A stretch of 5,657 bases of DNA, taken from NCBI GenBank assembly GCA_027488265.1, contig JAIYCA010000391.1, forward strand, positions 1 through 5,657. The letters are read 5' to 3'. This document shows positions 1 through 4,123 of this stretch, piece after piece; position 1 is the stretch's first letter, and every line of letters begins with the position of its first letter. Origin of the DNA: Planctomycetaceae bacterium (GTDB lineage Bacteria; Planctomycetota; Phycisphaerae; Phycisphaerales; SM1A02). A model generated the notes under the pieces. That model was not told the origin of the DNA, did not search any database, and saw nothing but the letters and a program-made list of their open reading frames with translations. The position numbers were made by a program, and so were the translations under genes.

Positions 1-227
1 ATGCCGATCGCCACCGCCACGCCGGTCGGTCGGCTTGCGGCGAGCCGGTCGAGGATCGCATTCTGCTCGGCGGCGTCGCAGACCGATGGCGGCGCGTAGT
101 CGACCGCGACCTCGACGCCGAGTTCGCGGGCGAGCGTCGCGGCTTGCGCGCGCGCGCCGGCGTTGACCTCGTCGTACCAGGGATGCGCGACCTTCGGAAC
201 GATGATGAAGCGGAGCGTCTTTGCCAT
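1..227 (-). CDS. Sugar-type periplasmic substrate-binding protein, N-terminal part only
   Basis: Only the first 75 residues are inside the window; the C-terminus lies beyond base 1. The start is the ATG at 225-227, preceded by a weak GAGAG about 11 bases upstream. The protein opens with a beta strand (LRFIIVPK, residues 5-12), then HPWYDEVNAGA (15-25), an amphipathic helix, a second strand (GVEVAVDY, 37-44), and AEQNAILDRLAA followed by GVAVAIG (69-75). This beta-alpha-beta order, with H-P-(F/W)-(W/Y) after the first strand, is typical of the N-terminal lobe of ribose/xylose-type ABC-transporter binding proteins and the related ligand domain of LacI regulators. No signal peptide precedes the fold, and the open frame upstream back to a stop near 318-320 adds nothing hydrophobic enough to be one. 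There is also no helix-turn-helix, which argues against a LacI repressor. G+C is about 74% over 1-180, higher than in the other genes. Family assignment is fairly safe; ligand and cell location are unknown. Confidence 0.75.
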   Translation of the reverse strand, partial: MAKTLRFIIVPKVAHPWYDEVNAGARAQAATLARELGVEVAVDYAPPSVCDAAEQNAILDRLAASRPTGVAVAIG

Positions 228-286
228 GTTTAGTCGACTCTCATGCGCGTGATGGGGCCGTCGCGCGAGTGCTCCGGCCCGGTTGG

Positions 287-424
287 TCAAGAAGGGGAAC
301 TGGATCTCGATCGGGATCGCTCATCGTGGAGCACGCCGTGGAGCACGCCTTCGTCGGCCCTGAGTGCCGCCGCGATCGCATGTCTTCGTTCGCGGCCACG
401 CATGATGGAGCGGAGTTCCTTCAT
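287..424 (-). CDS. Doubtful small ORF, 45 residues, between cupin and binding-protein genes
   Basis: This ORF runs from an ATG at 422-424, 17 bases after the cupin stop, to a TGA at 287-289. The product is strongly basic in its first part (MKELRSIMRGRERRHA), has a helix-like middle (IAAALRADEG), a duplicated GVLH-GVLH at about residues 29-36, and an Arg/Ser tail (SRSRSSSPS). I recognise no family. No Shine-Dalgarno sequence is visible, and the start codon sits inside the stem of the hairpin at 399-427. The same frame stays open upstream into the cupin gene, as expected by chance at high G+C. It is listed because it is the only ORF of any size in this gap on the coding strand. Confidence 0.18.
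   Translation of the reverse strand: MKELRSIMRGRERRHAIAAALRADEGVLHGVLHDERSRSRSSSPS
326..349. repeat. Perfect tandem 12-bp duplication
   Basis: GTGGAGCACGCC occurs twice head to tail (326-337 and 338-349). In the small minus-strand ORF at 287-424 it is an in-frame duplication giving GVLH twice. Two copies is too few for a regulatory array. It is most simply a replication-slippage duplication, and its length, a multiple of three, may be coincidence. Confidence 0.85.
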
Positions 425-427
425 GCG
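399..427 (-). terminator. Hairpin just downstream of the cupin gene
   Basis: CGCATGA (399-405) pairs perfectly with TCATGCG (421-427). After one T-T mismatch the stem continues with GGA/TCC (407-409 with 417-419), leaving a short GC-rich loop. The hairpin lies 15-43 bases after the cupin stop, where a terminator would be expected. No run of U follows in the minus-strand transcript, so it is not a textbook intrinsic terminator; it could instead protect the 3' end or mask the start of the small ORF. Confidence 0.33.
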
Positions 428-441
428 GGGCTCGGTCGCCG

Positions 442-828
442 TCACTGATTGAGTTTCTTCGCGACGTGCTCGACGACGGCGCAGTGCTCGACCTGCGGGC
501 TGAACAGGATGATCTCGGCATCGACGCTCACGCGCACCGTATGGCCCGGAGGCCAATAGAAGAGATCGCCGCCCGAGACGACTTCTTCCTTCCCATCGCG
601 GTACGTGACGGTGACCTGCCCCTCGATCATGTATCCCCAATGCGGGGACTGGCACAGATCGGATTCCAATCCCTTGAGGAGCGGCCCGAGGTCGGTGCCC
701 TGCTTGAGCGAGAAGTATTCGCCCGCGATCGTGCCGTAACCGCTGGCATCGCCAAAGTTCAGTTCCTGTCGGGCGATGGCGCCGGGCATGTTCAATCGGG
801 CCTTGATGTCGTTCTTTGCGATGCGCAC
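442..828 (-). CDS. Small single-domain cupin protein
   Basis: A complete 128-residue gene starting at GTG (826-828), with AGAG about 8 bases upstream, and ending in TGA (442-444). It is a single conserved beta-barrel. Cupin motif 1 lies around residues 59-79 (C59, H63, E69 in CQSPHWGYMIEG, then a VTVTYRDG strand pair), and motif 2 around 87-98 (GGDLFYWPPGHTV, with G87, P93, G95, H96). A 120-130 residue single cupin is the usual size. H63, E69 and H96 are the likely metal ligands; the second His of the classic HxH is Gly65. Substrate and reaction cannot be told: such stand-alone cupins include enzymes, sugar binders and sensors. The gene seems to be its own transcription unit, with 387 bases upstream and 214 downstream, although the binding-protein gene downstream has the same direction. 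The alternative in-frame ATG at residue 14 would cut the conserved N-terminus. Confidence 0.9.
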   Translation of the reverse strand: MRIAKNDIKARLNMPGAIARQELNFGDASGYGTIAGEYFSLKQGTDLGPLLKGLESDLCQSPHWGYMIEGQVTVTYRDGKEEVVSGGDLFYWPPGHTVRVSVDAEIILFSPQVEHCAVVEHVAKKLNQ

Positions 829-855
829 GTCGGTTCTCTTTGTGTTGGGGGATGT

Positions 856-874
856 ATCACGAACGAGTGATCAC
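856..874. promoter_or_regulatory. Inverted repeat upstream of the cupin gene, possible operator
   Basis: ATCAC (856-860) and GTGAT (867-871) form an inverted repeat with a 6-base spacer, and GTGATCAC (867-874) is itself a perfect 8-base palindrome. The site lies 28-46 bases upstream of the cupin GTG, where a repressor or activator could act on a nearby promoter. ATCAC-N6-GTGAT has the look of a dimer-binding half-site pair. No regulator gene is visible in the window, so this is a candidate only. Confidence 0.3.
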
Positions 875-900
875 GCGGCCCGAGCACTCGAACCGATGGT

Positions 901-920
901 CGGAGTGTACGGCCACTCCG
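901..920. promoter_or_regulatory. Perfect 7-bp inverted repeat, cupin upstream region
   Basis: CGGAGTG (901-907) and CACTCCG (914-920) are exact reverse complements with a 6-base spacer TACGGC. The element is 73-92 bases upstream of the cupin start. It could be an operator, a hairpin in a 5' leader, or the core of a weak terminator. No U run follows on the minus strand and only a mixed sequence follows on the plus strand, so the terminator reading is the weakest. Confidence 0.35.
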
Positions 921-921
921 C

Positions 922-1155
922 ATGCATCGATTCGAGTTTCGCGTGCGGCTCGTCGTGCCTGCCGCCCTCGGCATCGAGACACGTGATTTTCCGGAGGAAT
1001 GTGTCGACTTCCTAGGGATTCCCGAGTCGCTCGACGCTGACGTTCGCGATGTGGATCCCCGTACTTCCGAGGCGCCCGCCATCTCTGGCCGCCGATGGGC
1101 GGTGCACGCATCTTCCGGAGGCGAACTCGGCTCATTCGTTCAGTCGGCGAGGTGA
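922..1155 (+). CDS. Doubtful plus-strand ORF, 77 residues
   Basis: This runs from ATG at 922 to TGA at 1153-1155 and is the only plus-strand ORF in the window that does not lie over a real minus-strand gene. The composition is more protein-like than the arginine-rich shadow frames, with an alternating hydrophobic start (FRVRLVVPAALGI) and an acidic middle (ECVDFLGIPESLDADV). There is no Shine-Dalgarno sequence before the ATG, third-position G+C is only moderate, and I recognise no family. It may be chance, or a remnant of a decayed gene. Confidence 0.17.
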   Translation: MHRFEFRVRLVVPAALGIETRDFPEECVDFLGIPESLDADVRDVDPRTSEAPAISGRRWAVHASSGGELGSFVQSAR

Positions 1156-1164
1156 TCGAACCCT

Positions 1165-1192
1165 CCGCGAGCATCGCGGCGGGACGATGCTC
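1165..1192 (-). terminator. Two mutually exclusive hairpins past the operon end
   Basis: GAGCATCG (1169-1176) pairs perfectly with CGATGCTC (1185-1192) around an 8-base loop. Overlapping it, CCGCGA (1165-1170) pairs perfectly with TCGCGG (1174-1179) around a 3-base loop, so only one of the two can form at a time. They lie 24-51 bases after the stop of the last operon gene. The minus-strand sequence that follows (AGGGTTCGATC) has no U run, so intrinsic termination would be weak; a 3'-end stabilising or Rho-linked role is equally possible. Confidence 0.37.
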
Positions 1193-1197
1193 TGCCC

Positions 1198-1228
1198 GGC
1201 GGCCAGGCCTCGGATTCAGCAGGCCGCC
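1198..1228 (-). terminator. GC-rich hairpin around the operon's final stop codon
   Basis: GGCGGCC (1198-1204) pairs with GGCCGCC (1222-1228), and a competing inner stem GGCCT (1206-1210) with AGGCC (1221-1225) has a 10-base loop. The stop codon of the BshC-like gene (1216-1218) lies in the loop of both. With the hairpins at 1165-1192 this makes a dense structured 3' end. No U tract is present. Confidence 0.33.
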
Positions 1229-2490
1229 AACGGAAACGGCCACGTGCGGTCGATCGCGAGTTCGTGCTGACGAAGCGCGTCACGGTTCGCATCGATACGA
1301 GCGCGAAGGAGTCGCAAACTTTCAGCGTGCTCAGTGCGCGCGTCCATAATCGCACGGCGCATCGCAACATAGGCGGCGCGTCGCTCGCTCTTTAAGCCAA
1401 CGATCCGCGCGCGCAAAGCGTTCTTCGTTGCGCAGAAATCGCCAAACGGGTCCTGCTCGAGCGCGCGCAGTGCAGCGGGAGTGGCGTCGGCATCAAACGG
1501 AGGCACAAACTCCGCAATCGGCGCAAACTTCGTCGCAGTTGCGACGGACATCGGCGCAAGTGCTTCGCACACCTTGTCGCCACACGCCGCACCGATCCAA
1601 CGCTCCATTGCGAGGTCGTAGTGGCCTCCGCCAGTACCGTGAATAAAGAGATCGCACAAAACGAGTCGCGCAATCGCGGTCAGTGTCAGTGCACGCGGAG
1701 CCAACTGCCCGGAGGGCGAGTATTCCGAAAGAGGAATACGTGTGCCGCTCGCGGGATCAAGTTTCCAAAAGGGGAGTTCATGCGTCGCGAGCGGGGCGAT
1801 GCGCTCACTCGCGACCGACACGTTGTACGTATCGCGCATCGACGCAAAGTTGGCACGCATGCACTCTGCAATCGGAAGCGACGCGAGCGTGCTCGCAGCA
1901 ATCGTGTGCTCGACGCGCGCGCGCGGCGCGAGCAAACGATTCGCCGCATGGGCCATCTGCATCGCGAGATTCTCGCGGCGATACTCGTTCGCAATCGCTG
2001 ATTCGATCGCAGCAAGCGCAGGCTCAATCGCGGGTGGAACTTCGCAATGCCGCTCTGGTCGCATTGTTCGAACAGGCTTGCGCAGTGCATTGATGGATGT
2101 CGACCGAGGCGAGCGCTCGAGAAACAGTCGCTCGAGTCGTCGCACACCATGGGCATCTTCAACCAATGCAGGAAACGCGATGAGCGATGCATCGTTTGCA
2201 TCATGATCGACGACGACATGCACAAGAACGCCGTCGATCGCGCGTGCGACCGCTTCGCCGAGCAGGAATTTCTCGGCGATGCCCGCGTGCCAAATGCCTG
2301 CTTGGTGACCCGTCATGACGACAGGTTTGGTCGTCGGAAGCCCGAGTGCGGCACGCATCTCTTCACGCCACACGTGCAACGCGCGACCCCACAATTCGGT
2401 CCCGTCGCGGCACTCAAAGTGCGTGCGTGCCAAGGCCGCACTCTCATCGGCATCGGGCTTTCGCAGGACACTTTCGACGACGCTCGTCAC
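1216..2490 (-). CDS. BshC-like protein, short and divergent (424 residues)
   Basis: This is the last gene of the operon. It starts at GTG (2488-2490), overlapping the glycosyltransferase stop by 4 bases, behind a good GAGGGG Shine-Dalgarno (2496-2501). Features resemble BshC, which joins cysteine to GlcN-malate in bacillithiol synthesis: VVMTGHQAGIWHAGIAEKFL (57-76) matches the TGQQ-x-G(L)-x-x-GPLY-x-x-YK region, HVVVDHDAND (91-100) matches the EDHD region, PRALTLTAIARL then FIHGTGGGHYD (265-292) matches the RP...GGPGE..Y region, and a long charged helix at about 355-415 resembles the C-terminal coiled coil. BshC is usually over 500 residues, so this is short. The changes (TGHQ for TGQQ, VDHD for EDHD) suggest a separate family rather than true BshC, and no bshA or bshB is in the window. 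The chain has no signal peptide or membrane segment, so it should be cytoplasmic, and it ends in Cys424. Protein reality is nearly certain; the BshC relation is from memory of the family; the reaction is unknown. Confidence 0.85.
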   Translation of the reverse strand: MTSVVESVLRKPDADESAALARTHFECRDGTELWGRALHVWREEMRAALGLPTTKPVVMTGHQAGIWHAGIAEKFLLGEAVARAIDGVLVHVVVDHDANDASLIAFPALVEDAHGVRRLERLFLERSPRSTSINALRKPVRTMRPERHCEVPPAIEPALAAIESAIANEYRRENLAMQMAHAANRLLAPRARVEHTIAASTLASLPIAECMRANFASMRDTYNVSVASERIAPLATHELPFWKLDPASGTRIPLSEYSPSGQLAPRALTLTAIARLVLCDLFIHGTGGGHYDLAMERWIGAACGDKVCEALAPMSVATATKFAPIAEFVPPFDADATPAALRALEQDPFGDFCATKNALRARIVGLKSERRAAYVAMRRAIMDARTEHAESLRLLRARIDANRDALRQHELAIDRTWPFPLAAC

Positions 2491-3257
2491 GCGATCCCCT
2501 CAGCCGCGCGCACTGGAAGCCTCCGTGCGCAGCGGCGAATCTCGCGATAGAGCGTTTCGCGATACACCGCGAGCCGACGATCGGGGACATCAAGCCCGCT
2601 GCCAAACGTCCGCGTCATGTCGACATAGATGCGGCGAACCGCGAGTTCCTCGATGCGCAGGCCAGCCGCGCACGCCTGCACCCAGAATTGCATCGGGAAG
2701 TCGTAGCCGCAGACGTCAAGCGCGAGGTTCGCACAGACGCTCGCGCGATACGCCTTGTAGCCGCAGAATGCGTCGCTGATTCCAAGCGAAAGTCGGTCGT
2801 TCAATTCGTGGGTGAGAAGCGCGTTGATGCGACGACGATCTTCGGGCGCCGGATCACCCGGCAGCGACTCGTCCATGTATCGCGATCCCGACACGATGTC
2901 TGCGTTGCCGCGTCGAATCGCGGCGACAAAATTGGGCAAACTTGCGGGTTCGTGCTGCTCATCGCAATCCATCGAGATGACCCAGTCATACCCGCGGAAA
3001 TCAGCCCATTCGAGCATGTCCTGCATCGCGCGCCCGTAGCCGCGATTTTTGCCGTGGCGGATGACTTCAACCGGATGACGCGCGATCAGCGACGGCGTTG
3101 CGTCGGTGGAACCATCATCGATCACGAGGATTTCGCCACCGAACGACGCAGCGTGCCGCGCGACTTCTCCAAGCACGCGATCAACCGATCGCTCTTCATT
3201 GAAGACGGGAATCGCGATCAGAATGCGCGGCGCGGAATGGATGGAATCGTGTGTCAC
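2487..3257 (-). CDS. Family-2 glycosyltransferase, polyprenyl-phosphate sugar transferase type
   Basis: A 256-residue GT-A fold enzyme, complete and of normal length for soluble DPM1-like proteins. Visible motifs are IPVFNEE (16-22), the nucleotide-binding LVIDDGSTD (44-52), NRGYG (71-75), the metal-binding D97-C98-D99 followed by EQHEP (100-104), GSRYM (124-128), and D162-AFCGYKAY (162-170), the region corresponding to the acceptor-side GFK-x-Y of the family. There is no C-terminal membrane segment, so it probably acts at the inner face of the cytoplasmic membrane, moving a sugar from a nucleotide donor to a lipid phosphate carrier; donor and acceptor cannot be predicted. The C-terminal 25 residues are arginine-rich and may contact the membrane. 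The GTG start (3255-3257) overlaps the lipoprotein stop by 4 bases without a clear Shine-Dalgarno, implying coupled translation. The downstream overlap with the BshC-like gene (2487-2490) is also 4 bases. Confidence 0.94.
   Translation of the reverse strand: MTHDSIHSAPRILIAIPVFNEERSVDRVLGEVARHAASFGGEILVIDDGSTDATPSLIARHPVEVIRHGKNRGYGRAMQDMLEWADFRGYDWVISMDCDEQHEPASLPNFVAAIRRGNADIVSGSRYMDESLPGDPAPEDRRRINALLTHELNDRLSLGISDAFCGYKAYRASVCANLALDVCGYDFPMQFWVQACAAGLRIEELAVRRIYVDMTRTFGSGLDVPDRRLAVYRETLYREIRRCARRLPVRAAEGIA
2496..2501 (-). promoter_or_regulatory. Shine-Dalgarno for the BshC-like gene
   Basis: GAGGGG on the minus strand ends 5 bases before the GTG at 2488-2490. It lies inside the end of the glycosyltransferase gene. 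It is the clearest ribosome-binding site in the window and supports the GTG as the true start rather than any later codon. Confidence 0.6.
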
Positions 3258-4123
3258 GGTCGGAGAGTCTCGGATGCGCGCGATCCGGATGGAGAAGCGG
3301 AGCGCTCGACGCGGACGACGGTTTCGTCGCTTCTTCGTGGCAGGATTCCGAGAATGAGCACATCTTCGTGTCGAACTTCGGCGACCACGCCTTCGTTTGG
3401 GACAACGTAGAGCTGAGCGCGAAACTTAGCGTCGGCGACATCGAGATCTGCGTCGAACGCGAGTTCAACAACGACGGCGCGCATTTTTCGGCCGGAAACA
3501 TCGACATCGCACTCGCCGATGATTTTGAGCGATCGAGTTGCAGAGCCGTCGCCGCGCGATCGTCCGCGCGAAATCGTCACCACTTCCATGGGTGACGCGC
3601 CCTCCAGCGAATTCGTCGGGGTCAGCGTTCCTGCGAAAGGAAGTGGTTTTGAGAAGCGGCTGATCGAGTCTTCGCCATGCGTCACAACTTCGACGAGCGT
3701 CGTGTTGTCTTCTGCGAGCGAAAGCAGCAATTCGTCGGAGACGCGCCAATCACCAGGCTTGCGCTCGACACGTTCGACGACTCGCACACGCGACTCTGAA
3801 GCAGTCGATGGCGGTGGGGCGGAGTTCGGCGCGCTAGGTGTGGTCGCGCGTTCGACCGACACTTCGATCGTCTTTCCCTTTCGTGATCCCGAGAGAACTG
3901 CGAACAGCGTACGCGAACCGACTGGTCGCACGAGATCCTCCGCACGGAGCGAGCGATCGGTGGGCATCACTGGACCCGCGGAAAAACTCGGTGACGCGAT
4001 CACATCATGCGTGCCGTTGATGACCGTTGATTGTGTGCAGCCACTGAGTGCAAACGCGACGGCCAGCGCACCCACGACAGTGCACGCTGATGTCACGCGA
4101 AGGAATCGATCGATCGAATTCAT
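3254..4123 (-). CDS. Lipoprotein of unknown function (289 residues)
   Basis: I chose the ATG at 4121-4123, which overlaps the upstream stop as ATGA. A TTG nine codons earlier (4148-4150) keeps the frame open but adds only charged residues before the signal. The N-terminus has a basic start (NSIDRFLR), a hydrophobic core (VVGALAVAFA, about 16-25) and a lipobox ALSG-C29, so the mature protein is lipid-anchored at Cys29; Thr at +2 gives no Asp inner-membrane retention signal. Residues 95-110 are a Pro/Ser/Ala linker. The C-terminal half, about 165-250, is predicted beta-rich (SLKIIGECDVDVSGRKMRAVVVELAFDADL... in part, then FRAQLYVVPNEGVVAEVRHED), with a pattern like domains that score a converted or accumulated quantity, but I cannot name a family. 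The gene is followed by the glycosyltransferase with a 4-base overlap. It probably sits in the envelope with the exported protein encoded just upstream. Function unknown. Confidence 0.85.
   Translation of the reverse strand: MNSIDRFLRVTSACTVVGALAVAFALSGCTQSTVINGTHDVIASPSFSAGPVMPTDRSLRAEDLVRPVGSRTLFAVLSGSRKGKTIEVSVERATTPSAPNSAPPPSTASESRVRVVERVERKPGDWRVSDELLLSLAEDNTTLVEVVTHGEDSISRFSKPLPFAGTLTPTNSLEGASPMEVVTISRGRSRGDGSATRSLKIIGECDVDVSGRKMRAVVVELAFDADLDVADAKFRAQLYVVPNEGVVAEVRHEDVLILGILPRRSDETVVRVERSASPSGSRASETLRP
4106..4117. repeat. 12-bp perfect palindrome in the lipoprotein start
   Basis: TCGATCGATCGA is an exact 12-base palindrome that encodes residues Ser3 to Arg6 of the lipoprotein and lies 4 to 15 bases after the A of its start codon. 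In the mRNA it could fold into a tiny 4-bp hairpin close to the start. It may simply reflect the general abundance of CGATCG in this window. Confidence 0.6.

Larger units (their letters stand above)
829..1215. other. 387-base stretch without a convincing gene
   Basis: This region separates the end of the four-gene operon (stop at 1216-1218) from the cupin start (828). It should hold the operon's termination signals and the cupin promoter. I see overlapping hairpins at the right end (1165-1228, listed separately), a short plus-strand ORF at 922-1155, and inverted repeats at 856-874 and 901-920. I find no convincing sigma-70 -35/-10 pair for the cupin; the closest -10-like string is GATACA on the minus strand near 851-856, without a partner. 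The sequences TCCGGAGG(A/C) and GAA(T/C) recur at 990-1000 and 1113-1125, too short to mean much. Confidence 0.55.

Noticed and set aside
466..870. Plus-strand open frame of 134 codons over the cupin gene
   Set aside because: It is antisense to the cupin, whose motifs are intact, and has no Shine-Dalgarno. Such antisense frames of cupins often appear by chance at high G+C.
829..900. Sigma-70 promoter for the cupin gene
   Set aside because: A GATACA string near 851-856 on the minus strand is the best -10 candidate, but no -35 element stands at a suitable distance, so I did not list a promoter.
1142..1230. tRNA-like 3' half on the minus strand: GGTTCGATC flanked by a 4-bp stem, with a possible partial acceptor pairing
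   Set aside because: There is no anticodon arm of 5 bp with a 7-base loop, the D-arm-like stem lacks the GG loop, and the would-be 5' half is the coding end of the BshC-like gene. It is most likely coincidence.
1686..2225. Second minus-strand frame (179 codons) inside the BshC-like gene
   Set aside because: It overlaps the BshC-like frame completely, and its product is a Ser/Arg-rich string without motifs.
2487..2490. Frameshift or gene fusion between the glycosyltransferase and the BshC-like gene
   Set aside because: Each protein has a natural end and start, a strong Shine-Dalgarno precedes the second, and the same 4-base overlap recurs at the other junctions, so this is normal coupling rather than a broken fusion.
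2346..3410. Plus-strand open frame of 354 codons over the glycosyltransferase gene
   Set aside because: It is antisense to a gene with clear GT2 motifs, and its translation is Arg/His-rich and without recognisable structure. It is a shadow frame.
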